Assembly: GCA_034387635.1 (NCBI GenBank)
Contig: JAOANU010000001.1
Coordinates: 1,550,001 to 1,614,000, forward strand
Source of the DNA: Rhodosporidiobolus odoratus
Taxonomy: Eukaryota > Basidiomycota > Microbotryomycetes > Sporidiobolales > Sporidiobolaceae
Direction of reading: 5' to 3'
Length of the DNA: 64,000 nt
How positions within the stretch are numbered: the stretch's first letter is position 1; each line of letters starts with the position of its first letter. A model generated the notes under the pieces. The model had not been told where the DNA came from. It ran no database searches and saw only the letters and a program-made list of their open reading frames with translations. Of this stretch, positions 13,199-23,364 are shown piece after piece. Both the position numbers and the translations under genes were made by a program.

Positions 13199-14960
13199 AT
13201 GGGTCTTTCAGGCGCGGGCAAGAAACAGCGCATTCAGGACGACCCCCGTAACTTGCGATGGGCTTCAGGCAAGTCTCCTCGCTGCCCATGGCTCTACTCC
13301 TACCAGAGGTCAAGGCTGACCCATGCCCTCGCACCTGAGCAGACACCAACGCACCCGGCTTTCGCCTCCTCGCTTCCATGGGCTGGGATCCGACCTCGCG
13401 GCCCGGACTTGGAAACGCTGATTCCCAGGCTGCCATCCTCGCTAACGGCGGTTCTCAGTTCAGTAAAAGGATTCAAAGCATTCCTCTCGCCAAGGAGGAC
13501 AACCTCGGTATCGGTATGAAGAGGGGAAGCGCGGCCTCCGTCGTCGGCAGCTTGAAGGCGATCGGAGTTCCGAGTGCCGGGCTTGGCGCTGGAGGGGTAG
13601 TCTCTGGATTCGTCACGGCAGGCAGTGGAAGCGGTGCGAGCACCCCGCGCGGCGGAACGGGCGGCAGCGGAGGAGGCGAGTTTGGCAACCTTCTCGCCAG
13701 GTTAAACAAGATGAAGGAGTTGGGCAACCTATCCACCCCAACCCTTAGCGAGGCGGACGACGAGCCGGTGGCGAAGAAGCGCAAGCGGTCGAACAGCTCG
13801 TCGTCTTCGTCTTCCTCCTCTTCCAGCGACTCTGACTCCTTCTCCGACGAAGAACCCGCTGCGACTGTCCCATCCCTGCCTTCCAACTCTGCCGCCGCTT
13901 CCCCCGCTCCTCCACCCACCGCTGCCGCCCTAGCCATTCTAAAGAACCCCCGCATGGCGTGAGTACCACTTTCTGACAAATGCTCGGTCCCCGAGCTAAG
14001 ATCAGGTTGCTCATTCGCAGCGCTCGCTCGAAACACCTCCGCGCCAAGCGCATGGCCACGGCGTCGAACGCCTCTGCCATGGCTGAGATACTTGGCTTGA
14101 CCCCCACCCCGTCTCCTTCAGCATCTGGAGCAAGCACTCCTATTACCCCTGCGCTCGCCATCGCCGGCCCCAGTACTGAAGGCTGGCCTGTCGTCCCCCC
14201 GCGCGGTAGCTCTGCCAGTGTCGCCCCGACTGTCGTTTCGTCCACCACTACGACCACGGTCACTTCCGGTGTTGGCGCCGCTCCTTCCTTCGCCTCGTCC
14301 TCGAGCACGTCTCTCGCCGCAACTATTCCCGCCGAGTCCGATAAGGCGAGGGAGAAGGCTGAGAAGCGAGCAGCGAAAGCAGCCAAGCGCACAGCCAAGG
14401 AGGAGAAGCGCGCCGCTAAGGAAGCCAAGCGGGAAAAGAAGCGGAAAGAGCGTTCTCTCTCCCCCGAATTCAAAGTTCATTCGGCCCAGCATGATCCTTT
14501 CCGCGTCAATGCGGCTACACCTACCGCCAATGCTGCGCCTGCCAACCTCCCTTCGACTTACAGGAGCATGTTTGTCTCTTCGACTGCCGGAGGGATGGGC
14601 GCTACCTTTGTTCCGCCGACGTTCGCTCCGGCGTCGAGTACGAGTTTGGCGGCGACGTTCACCCCGCCGGCTGAACCGGTGAAGGGGGAAGGAGAGACGG
14701 AGAAGGAGAAGAAGAAGCGGGAGAAGAAGGAGAAGAAGCGAAAGGCTGCCGAGGTAGAGGATGAGGGGGAGAAGGAGAACGCGTCTTCGTCGTCAGGGGA
14801 CAAGAAGAAGTCGAAGAAGTCGAAGCGGGAGGGTAAGGAAGGCAAGGAGGTCACAGAGGGGAAGCAGGAGAAGAAGGAGAAGAAACGGGACGGCGAGACT
14901 GAGGAGGAACGGAAAGCTAGGAAAGAGGCGAAGCGGGCCAAGAAGGCTAAGGCGGATTAG
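13199..14960 (+). CDS. PXR1: G-patch protein Pxr1/PinX1-like (rRNA processing)
   Basis: Pxr1 activates the Prp43 helicase during rRNA and snoRNA processing in the nucleolus and, in its animal relative PinX1, affects telomerase. The N-terminus MGLSGAGKKQRIQDDPRNLR is the family start. It is followed across an intron by the G-patch (NAPGFRLLASMGWDPTSRPG, then PLAKEDNLGIGMKRG). A Ser tract after KKRKR (13770-13850) and a very long C-terminal Lys/Glu/Asp region (KKKREKKEKKRKAAEVEDEG) match the family's KKE/D tail. The first intron at 13269-13342 has a GC donor. A second intron ends near 14020 and joins NPRMA to ARSKHLRAKRM. The tail is longer than in yeast. The stop is TAG at 14958-14960. Confidence 0.9.
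13269..13342 (+). other. GC-AG intron in PXR1
   Basis: The exon ends TGGGCTTCAG, the intron begins GCAAGTCTCC and ends CTGAGCAG, and the joined reading gives the family-conserved WASDTNAPGF. No GT donor nearby keeps this frame. All other introns I read in the window start with GT. Confidence 0.75.
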
Positions 14961-16399
14961 CGGCGTGTTCACTGGACTTGGGTTGATGCACGGGATGTTG
15001 TATTGTTAGGTATTAGGGTACCCGTTCTTTGCCACAAAAAAATAGCCAGCCTCGGGTGGACTATGCGAAAGCTTTGAGCGTGCTACTTGTCCCCTCCTGC
15101 TTGAGAGCATCATGCCGGCTAAGTGCCGTTTCTGCCGTTGTGTTCCCGGTACACAAAGCACCCGATGCCACGTCTTGCCTCGCTCTTCCCTACAGCTTTT
15201 CTGCTGGCCGGTATGCGCGTTCCCGTTTCACCGAGATCAGCCTCAGCTATGGTCACACGGACTCCCTCCGTGCGGCAACACCTGGTCGTGTGCTGTGCGG
15301 CGCAGCATGCCATGCAGAATGCCGGCAGCCGCTCGCGTTCAATTTGGCGCTGTGAGATTCGGCCGGTCATCCCTTATCGCCCAAGTGCGTTCTCCTCACC
15401 CTGAAGGGTCAGTCAGGGTACATCGCTTGACCCTCGCCGACACCGGGACACGAGCTCCTAACAAGCGAGACGAGTCTCCGAACCTTGATACAACGAAGAA
15501 AAGGACTTCAGATTCATTGCAACACCGAGACCAGCTTGATCGGCCAAATCCCCTGGTACTGATGCTCTAAGCTCAGTACTGACTGCTAGTAGGCTGCATC
15601 ATCTAGATTTCGGGCATTGAATCAGGTCGAGTAACCGTAAAGAGGGCTCGCAGTCGGAAACTCGACAGAGGTCGTCGAGTTCGCTAACCTCTGAAGTAGG
15701 CAAGCAGCCAGGGCCGGTACAGTGGCTCTACCGCACGTTTTCAGGAAGCTTTAGTGGCTTCTGCTGGCGTTAAATGCTCCAGGCCTACAAACAGCGGAAC
15801 CACCGACTGCACTTCTCGCTCTGTGCTTTCCCGCATTCCTCCCCTGGCCCTTGCCGAAGAGCAGACAGTCTCTCTACATCTTGTGCGCAAGGGTGTTCTG
15901 ACCACATCGTCCTCTGTTCCCGCGTTTTGGCTGGCTATGCAGGGTGTCCATTCCGCAAGCTTGTTACAGGAACAGTCGCGCGCGCAGGTCGCTCCTCTGC
16001 CAGTCTTGCTTCCTGCAGACTTAGATGTCACCTGACACGGCAGCGCTGCGTTCAGGTAACTCTGCCTTCGTCAAGCTGTCGAACGAGGCGGAAGGAGACC
16101 GAGTTGAGAAGGTCGACCTTTCTTTTGAACCCGATTAGAGCAGGACTTGCCAAGCAAATAATAATCCACTTACAGGCACATTCACAGACGAGACCGCGGT
16201 ACATGTACACTGTCGGGAAAGGCCTTCAACGCGGCGGATTAGGAAGAAATCGGTCTGCGGGTCAAGCGGAATACAAGATTACTGTCCAGAATGACTGGCA
16301 GAGCGAGAAGTCGAACAGCAGAGACGAAAGAGTGTTGAGTAGCAAGGAAGGATGCAGAAGCACGGCGGCGGATAAGCGGAAAAGAAGTGAAGTGCACCT
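14961..16399. other. Gene-poor stretch of 1.4 kb, nothing assignable
   Basis: This is the longest interval without a supportable gene. Open frames on either strand are short, Arg/Ser/Cys-rich and unlike known families. I found no tRNA-like B box, no transposase-like motif and no terminal repeats. The only local structure noticed is an 8-bp inverted repeat (15659-15666 with 15674-15681). It may contain decayed sequence or a noncoding transcript. Confidence 0.4.
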
Positions 16400-17858
16400 T
16401 CAAGCTTTCCTCCACAGCATCTTGATTTCCCTCTTCGCTTCAAGCTGCATCAACTGCCCAGTGATGACATACATCATATCAGAGTCACCGATAGCGCGCG
16501 CTCCCCTCGCCTCTTCGAGCAGGAACTCCAACTTCGCCTTCAGTTCCTGTGCCACCTTGCCCGATTTGTCCGGATGCTGCTCAGGCGGACCTTCGAGACG
16601 GCAGCCGTGGCCGCTGCAGAACGCCTCGACTTCCGACCTCTCGTCGATGTAGAGCAATCCAAGGTTCGGGATAATGATGAACATGAGTGCGGGGAATGCC
16701 AGCAATGGTAGAAGAGGGACGTTTCAAAGTCAAGCCACATATTGTCCCCGACAAACGAGAGCTGCGACTCCGTGGTGGACGCTGAGGGGAAGCAAGCCAA
16801 CTCGATAGTTCCGAATGACTCGCCCGAGAGAGGAAGGCCGCCCGAGAACCTAAGGTGTTTGAGGCGAGGGAAGACATCAGAGGAAAAGGCTGTCCTTTGG
16901 AATGTCTCTTCCGAGACACGAGGAAGGCTGAGTGTTTCAAGGTCGAGGCGCTCGAGGGTCGTGGCAAATTGAGCAGCAAAGGCTAGATGGGAAGGGTGAA
17001 GAACCCACGTAGAAATGCAAAGATCGCGCAGCGCGGGAGGCGAGGCAATGTCACATGAGGCAGACAGGTCTTAAGGGGAGCAAGGGATATGATCTCCGGC
17101 ATGTGTGACTGTGAGATGCGTGAGGAGCGGGGTTGCACGGAGAATGCTATCGAGTTCCGGTGCCGAATTACGGACATAGTGTAAGTGAAGGATCTTGAGG
17201 GAGCTGTACACGCGGATGAAGGGTAAAACGTTCGTCAAGGAGATCTTGTGACCGCAAAACTTGACGAAACCGCGAAGTTGCTTAAGACCGGCTGCCGCAT
17301 GAGGTGCGACAGGACAGCGGGGGTTGTCCTTTGCTTTGAGAGCGGCCGTATTGCCGTAGAGGGACTCAACAACTTCTTTGGGGAATACAAGACGTGTGAT
17401 ACCAGAAAGGCGAGGGCGCTCCGACAACGTTGGTAAGCTGCTCCCGGTCCGCCGTATTCAGATTGAGTCCGGTAAAATCTGCCAAGCGGCTGGAACAGAG
17501 ACCGCATCTGAAGAACAGGTCAGCCTTTGAGGCTTCCTGTGTCTACATAGCATGCACGATGGCTGTAAGCAGATATACGAGATAGGAAAGACAGGAAATA
17601 GACTGTGCGTGCCTTGCAGATCAACGGGGTCGCAAGCGCAAGAAACTCCTTCGACACGCATACGAGAGCCCTCATGCTCTTTCCACGCAGCGCAGACTGC
17701 TTTCGTCAGCGGTTCTCCAGGTCCAGGGGGCCGGTACTCGTCTTCTCCATGAAAGACGCATTTTGGTCAGCGCACATTCGGACGATCTTGGCTTTGATCT
17801 CTGTGGGCAGGCCGTTGATCGTGCGGCGCGGGCGAGCATTGGCAACGGTGTCGGACAT
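16400..17858 (-). pseudogene. F-box/LRR-like family, copy 3 (divergent from intact UPF0598)
   Basis: The frame begins MSDTVANARPRRTING and continues into LPTEIKAKIVRMCADQNASF. It meets TGA at 17708-17706, but the same frame resumes as RKQSALRGKSMRALVCVSKE with FLALATPLICK, matching the other copies, so the stop interrupts the conserved core. Later segments lie in different frames: LADFTGLNLNTADREQLTNV, then RPRLSGITRLVFPKEVVESL and LLTHLTVTHAG, then FATTLERLDLETLSLPRVSE, and finally LEFLLEEARGARAIGDSDMM ending at 16400. The leucine-rich pattern is clear, yet at least two shifts (near 17430 and 16715) cannot be explained by introns. I call it a recent pseudogene; a low-quality assembly stretch is the alternative. 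The function of the family is unknown. Confidence 0.6.
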
Positions 17859-18062
17859 GGCGAGGAGTGGGGGTGAGCTGGAAGGAAGGCGAGTACGCGA
17901 GTTCAGCCGGGGACACACGGGTTGAGTGAGCGTGGACGCACTCTTTGCTGTCGTAGCATCTGGCCTGCTCAATCAGCAAGTCTCGTAGCAATATGAACAG
18001 GAAGAGACGAAGCCCGATTTTCATTTCCAACTGATGAAGTCGATTCTCTTCCTCTCACTCGC

Positions 18063-18726
18063 ATGAAGAGTAGCCGAATTGTGTGGAGAGTATTACAGAC
18101 ACGCACTGCAACTCCTCTCAGTCGTACCTACTTGTACGACCTCGACATCCACGGTCAACTCTTCCTCTCTTCGTCACTCCATCGAACTCTCGCAACTTGC
18201 TACCGCGATCCCCGGTTCCTCGACACGTTCTACACCGCGCTGAGAAGGAATGAAGGAGCGGCGGAGGAGGCTCGAATACTTCGCCAGGAAGGATACGAGT
18301 TTGTGAGCCGGTGCATGGGAGAAGACAACTACCTTCGACCGGACAACGAGGGGACTGCGCTCGTATTTCAGGGTCTCGAGGGCGACAGTATGTACCTTTG
18401 ATTCCTTTGGCTTCGCCTCGTGCTAACCTCACCCTCGCGCAGAACTGACCTACGCCGGAACTTTCTCCCATCCTTTCGATCCTTCTTCCCTCCGGGTCGA
18501 CTCCGCCAGCGGGTACCTCTTTCACCCATCTCCCTCGCCCTCGAGAAATGTCGGAGCGCCGACTCGTTACGGCCCCTACTCACTCCTACGCTCTTCGCTC
18601 GTGCTAGAGCACTTTTCCGACAGCCTTGAACTGGAAGATAACGGCGGAGGAAGCTACGAATACAGTGGTGAGCGGTTCACCCTCAAAGTACTGAGGGAAG
18701 GAGATGTTTGGACGAATGTGCGGTGA
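18063..18726 (+). CDS. UPF0598 family protein (C8orf82-like), intact copy
   Basis: UPF0598 proteins (human C8orf82) are small conserved proteins of unknown function, thought to be mitochondrial in animals. The two-exon reading starts MKSSRIVWRVLQTRTATPLS and has the signature YLYDLDIHGQLFLSSSLHRT, then CYRDPRFLDTFYTALRRNEG and CMGEDNYLRPDNEGTALVFQ. An intron near 18388-18441 joins GLEGD to KLTYAGTFSHPFDPSS. The C-terminus YGPYSLLRSSLVLEHFSDSL follows, ending TLKVLREGDVWTNVR and TGA at 18724-18726. It is the only unbroken copy of three in this window. The upstream ATG at 18033, which in the two relics opens the protein, ends here after ten codons at TGA, so I start at 18063. Family call is firm; function is unknown. 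Confidence 0.8.
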
Positions 18727-18756
18727 TTGAGTGTCTACCCCGCGCTTGCCTTCGCT

Positions 18757-21738
18757 ATGCAACTTGATTCCTTCCTCTTCTCGCTTTCTTCTTTGCCTTG
18801 TGCTCTTCTGTTCCTGTCACGATCGAGGTATACCGCTGTTCGCGCCCAGCTGTCCTCTCGTCCTGCATTGCCGGCCGCTTCATCTTCGCTGGCTACTGCT
18901 GATCGCAGTCGAGCTGCCAAGCCGCCGTACAGACGTCGGGTCTGCTGTTGCCGAATCACTCGTTTCGCTCGCATGGTTCGGATCTCACCACCGTCCCTCG
19001 AGACAGAGCTCATACCCTTGGCGGAGCCACCAGCCAAGCGGCAGCGACGCCCGGGACTGCCAACTGCTGCTGAGTTATGGGTGCGGGACTTACCAGGACT
19101 CAGTAAGCCGTCCTAGCCGTATAGGCGCATCGGATCTGTACAGAGCGTCTGTTCTGACGATCCCACGCTCGCAGGTCAATCCCGACTAGCTCTGTTTGCC
19201 GGCAATCTTCCCTCAACCTCGTCGTCCACCCCACCTGCGGCTCGCGACAGCGACGCCCACCTCTACTTCCTGCTCACTCGGGCCAAACACTTGCCGAAAC
19301 GAGAACGACTAGTCATCTGGCTCAATGGCGGACCGGGATGCTCAAGTTTCGATGGTGCACTCGTCGAGATGGGGCCGCTAAGGGTCAATCCGGATGGGAC
19401 GGTGCGAGTTGTGGAGAGTACAGCGTGGAACGAGTATGCCAACGTGCTGTTTCGTGCGTATTGATTCGCTTCCTCCGCCCGTCACCCTGCCTCTCTGCCG
19501 TTCCTATTCCAAGTTTCCTGCCGTGCCGAACTTCCTTCTGCCTTTCCCCCTCCCGTCCCGCTTCCATCGCTTCGCCCCCGCCTGTCTACTCGCTTGCCGG
19601 ACTGACACGATTCCTCCGCAGTGGATCAACCAGCCGGCACGGGGTTTTCTTATGTAGGCCGTCTTGGTTCAGAGAAAACGACAGACGGCAAGGGCTGATC
19701 CTCCGTATCCACAGGTCACGAAGAACGACGATGTACGAGAACTAGCAGATGCAGCACAGCATGTCGTCACCTTTCTCTCCAATTTCTACCGCATCTTCCC
19801 GGAATTTGTGAACATGGACGTGCGCTTCCATCCCCCCTTCTGTTTCTAACTGGGAACTGCCCGTTTCGTACTTATGCTGTGTATTTGCAGACCTATATTG
19901 CTGGCGAGTCTTACGCAGGGCAGTACATTCCTTACATCGCCGACGCTATCCTGAAAACCACCACCGTCAATGCGCGTCTAAAAGGCCTCATGATCGGAAA
20001 CGGCTGGATCTCACCTCGAGAACAGTATCCCGCCTATCTCACGTACCTCGTCGGGCAGCGACTCGTCCGCAAGGGCTCGCCTCAGTACAAGACCATCGCA
20101 GGGGCTATCGACAAGTGCGAGAAGAAGATTGCGGACATGGACGCGAAAGGGATGGGTGGCAAGGGGCTAGTGCTTGTTCCCGAGTGCGAGCAGATATTGG
20201 GCGCCATGACTTCTGCCACCATGAAGAAGTACGCCTCCGCTCTTCCGCTCTCCAAACCTCTCTTTGCTTACCTCGTTTTCGTTTCGCAGCGGTTTGTGCC
20301 TCAACTCCTACGACACCCGAGAGTACCACGCCTGCGGAACCGAGTGGCCGAAGGATCTGACTCAGGTCACGAAATACCTCCGAGTGCGTGGTTCCCCTTT
20401 TCTTCACGCTGGTGCCGACTGAACGCCCGCATATCTAGCGACCAGACGTCGTCAAAGCTCTGCACGCCGAAGACGGCGCTCGTAGTCACGAATGGACTCA
20501 ATGCTCCGCCTCCGTCGGTGCCAAATTCTGGACGCCCAACTCGGTTCCTTCGGTCATGCTCCTGCCGGATCTGCTGCAGAAGATGCCGATCCTGCTTTAC
20601 AACGGCGATCGAGATCTAATGTGTGCCGGGGTGGGGATTGAGGCGATGGTTGAGAAGTTGGAATGGAACGGGGCAACTGGCTTTGTGAGTACCCCCTCCT
20701 CTTCGCTTAGCTTATTGCCCCCATATTACACGACGCTTGAGGAAGCTACGCCTCAGAATCATTGAGCCGTCTGATGCTAACTCTAACGTCTCCCTGTTTT
20801 GCAGAACGACTCGGGACCCCTCGATTGGACTGTAAACGGCGAGTTTGCCGGCTTGTGGCAGACAGCTCGCAATCTGACTTATGTGGAGGTGTTCAATTCG
20901 TCTCACATGGTGTGCTTCAACGACGTGCTCCTCAAGTATCCTTCCTGACCCCTTCTCCTGCCTTTTAGGTTCCGATGGATCAGCCACTCGCAGCGCACGA
21001 CATGCTCCGTCCGTCACCACTGTTGCTATTTGCAACCTCCTCTTCCGCGACCGACTGACCGTACTTTTGTCCGCAGTCCGCTTCATGCAAGTCGACACCT
21101 TGAATGCCGCCGGCGCCTCAGCCAAAATTCCCTCCCGAATTGGCAAAGAACAAGAAGCCATCCTCGGTGCCACCCACCCCAACGGCACGACCCTCGCCGG
21201 CACGGAACTCGCCCTCGGAGGAGGAGGAGGTGGGGGACTAGATTCGGATGCCTCAACGTCCGAGACGGAAAAGGTCATGGAGGATGGGTTTGATATTCAT
21301 CATGAGGCGTATTATGGACCGAGGAGGACGGCCGCGTTGGTGGTTCTGTTGGTACTCGTCGTTGGAGCTGTTTGGGCGATTCTGCGCTGGAGGACGACAC
21401 GAAGGAGGGAGCGGTACCGAAGGCTTAAGGGGAAAGGTCGAGCGATTCGACTGGACGACCGCGATTCTGCAGCCGAAGCGGGTTCAGCGAGAAGAGGACA
21501 TGCGTTTCGGGATCATGCGGTGGATCGGTCTAGGCATGAACCGATACCGATTGAACCGACGGAGACGGTACAGATGTTCGATGTTGGGGAGGAAGATGAG
21601 AGCGAGATGAGCGAAGAGGAGGAGCGGAGGAGGGGTGGACGAGATGACGAGGAGAGATGGGGGGATCTAGGGAGGACGGTGGAGAAGAGTAATCCTTGGA
21701 TGGACAGAAGTCGGGATGTCTTGAACAAAAGGACGTAA
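18757..21738 (+). CDS. KEX1: Kex1-type serine carboxypeptidase (Golgi, S10 family)
   Basis: Kex1 trims C-terminal Lys/Arg from secreted precursors after Kex2 cleavage in the late Golgi. The start at 18757 gives a hydrophobic N-terminus ([20 protein letters not shown]) that can act as a signal peptide; it lies only 30 nt behind the UPF0598 stop. After [19 protein letters not shown] come family motifs: [20 protein letters not shown], the nucleophile box [11 protein letters not shown] (Ser), [11 protein letters not shown] (Asp) and FNSSHMVPMDQP (His). About eight introns are removed. The C-terminal part carries a Gly run and an acidic stretch, then one membrane span ([18 protein letters not shown] near 21330-21390) and a basic/acidic cytosolic tail ending [12 protein letters not shown]. 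This arrangement is diagnostic of Kex1 rather than vacuolar CPY. Confidence 0.92.
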
Positions 21739-21928
21739 TTGCGACGGTTTGTTGCCTCGAAGCGCTTTCTAGTTCGATCTCCAGCCGCCCTAGTTGATGC
21801 CGTGCACAGCAGTCACAGCGCATCTCGGTGGATAACGAGACTATTGCAGCAACAACAAAGGGACACGATGTATTCACTGCTAGTACGACAAGGGCAAGAC
21901 TGGATAACTCGAAAACTCGCACATGCCC

Positions 21929-23188
21929 TCACGTCTGCTCTTTGCCTCCAGCCCATTTGGTCCAGAAAACCCCCATCTCCTCCTCCAGCGTGATCCTCTC
22001 CCACGTCGTCAGTCCACCCCCGCTTCCCGCCTTCCCGCCAGCCCTCACAGCGTTCTGATCCATCTCGTTCAGCCGATCCCACACCCTTTCCCTTGCTCTT
22101 CGTGCTGCCTCGGTAGGACTAGCCAGTTGCAGGAGATCGGCATGTGTAGTGAGACCGAGCGAGGAGAAGAGAGGTATCAGGCGCGATAGGGTGGGCAGGG
22201 GGAGGGTGGAAAGAAAGGTGGAAACGGACGGAGGCGAAGGTGGAGGCGCGGACTGCGGTTGAGATGAAGGAGGGGGAAAGTCTGGCAGCTTTGCCGCGGG
22301 AGAGGTAGGAGAGGTCGTCGAGGCGAGAGGCGAGGAAGCGACGGTTTGGCGTGATCTGCTTTTATGTCTGTTCGCGGTTCTCGGTTGCAGCTGAGCTGGA
22401 GGAAACACCATCGCCGCATCGAGATCAGGCTCTGGCTTGACTTCCACAAATGCCTCGTCGACTTCTGGTGCGCTTGACCGAGAGAGCGGTAGGCGGCGAG
22501 GCTTCGAAGGCGGCTGCTTCTTGACGACGGCTATTGAAGGCGGACTCGAAGACGGGGGATCTCCGTCCTCTTCCCCTCGAAGCTCCAGCACCGATTTCCG
22601 ATCTTCCTCCTCTTCCTTCTCTATTGACGAGTCTCGCCGTCTTCGTGATTCTTCCGCCTGCTCAGCCCGCAACTTCGCTCTGTTTTCCCGTTCCGAACTT
22701 TTTCCTCCACTCGTGGAAGTCTTGTCCTTATACTTCAGCTGCAGCTTCCTGCGCTTCTTCTGCTCCTCTGTCTCTGCCGACGTCTTACGGGTTGGCGAGC
22801 ACTTGATGGGCGATGAACGGCTCCGGGTGCTCGTCGAGTTTTCCTCCCCCTCCTGCTCGACTGGGGTTCGGCGTCCGGTCACCGAGTTCTGGGGACTCGC
22901 CGAGGGTGTCTGGATAGATGCGGCTGAGCGTTTGCGTGCAGATTGTTCAAGGGAAGGGGTCTGATCGAGTTGGAGGGAAGTGGGGGAGGCAGGGAGGGAA
23001 GGACGTGAGCGCTCGGCCAGGCGGGGGTTGACGGAGGTGGGAGCGGCGCGTTTGGTCGTAACAGAAGATGAAGCGGGGTGACTCGGAAGGGCGGGTAGGC
23101 AGTCCAACTCGTCTTGATCGAGAGAAGTGGGACGAGGATGTCGAGGGCGAGGAGGAGGAGGAGGGGAGAGTGACTCGCGTTTGACCAT
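21929..23188 (-). CDS. Uncharacterised Ser/Pro-rich, charged protein
   Basis: One unbroken frame of 419 codons starts MVKRESLSPPPPPRPRHPRP at 23188. I do not recognise a family. Most of the protein is low complexity: Ser/Pro-rich segments, a Lys/Arg/Glu-rich region of about 80 residues around 22600-22800 (EEQKKRRKLQLKYKDKTSTS) with possible nuclear-localisation clusters, and a poly-Pro stretch. The last 90 residues look folded: FLSTLPLPTLSRLIPLFSSL, GLTTHADLLQLASPTEAARR and WERITLEEEMGVFWTKWAG, a helical module typical of conserved C-terminal domains in basidiomycete orphans. It diverges from VAS1 with 176 bases between. A nuclear role is possible but only inferred from composition. Confidence 0.65.
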   Translation of the reverse strand: MVKRESLSPPPPPRPRHPRPTSLDQDELDCLPALPSHPASSSVTTKRAAPTSVNPRLAERSRPSLPASPTSLQLDQTPSLEQSARKRSAASIQTPSASPQNSVTGRRTPVEQEGEENSTSTRSRSSPIKCSPTRKTSAETEEQKKRRKLQLKYKDKTSTSGGKSSERENRAKLRAEQAEESRRRRDSSIEKEEEEDRKSVLELRGEEDGDPPSSSPPSIAVVKKQPPSKPRRLPLSRSSAPEVDEAFVEVKPEPDLDAAMVFPPAQLQPRTANRHKSRSRQTVASSPLASTTSPTSPAAKLPDFPPPSSQPQSAPPPSPPSVSTFLSTLPLPTLSRLIPLFSSLGLTTHADLLQLASPTEAARRARERVWDRLNEMDQNAVRAGGKAGSGGGLTTWERITLEEEMGVFWTKWAGGKEQT

Positions 23189-23303
23189 GGTGGGGAGATA
23201 GCCCGCGGCACAGGCAGCCCTCTCAGAGCTTCACAGGGCTTTAGCAGAGTGGAAGATGGTTGTAAAGAGGAAAGGGTTATTTCTCATCTCTGATCTCTGG
23301 TTC

Positions 23304-23339
23304 TGACTCTGAGTCGACTACAAACTCACTGGCTGAGTC
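23304..23339 (+). promoter_or_regulatory. Cluster of three Gcn4/bZIP-type TGASTC sites upstream of VAS1
   Basis: TGACTC at 23304-23309 is followed directly by TGAGTC at 23310-23315, and a second TGAGTC lies at 23334-23339. Each matches six of seven positions of the TGA(C/G)TCA element bound by Gcn4/CpcA-type activators. The cluster lies 26-61 bases before the first VAS1 ATG. Aminoacyl-tRNA synthetase genes are established targets of general amino-acid control, so the placement is sensible; binding itself is inferred. Confidence 0.45.
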
Positions 23340-23364
23340 GATCTACTTGACTGTAGACTAGTGC

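Noticed and set aside
15659..15681. 8-bp inverted repeat with a 7-base loop, looking like a terminator or small RNA hairpin
   Set aside because: A stem this short is expected by chance in 64 kb, has no U tract and would not act as a terminator in a fungus.
16400..16705. The C-terminal frame of copy 3 (helical, Met-containing) considered as a separate small gene
   Set aside because: The upstream leucine-rich sequence in neighbouring frames joins it naturally with a one-base change, and the strand and spacing match the family layout.
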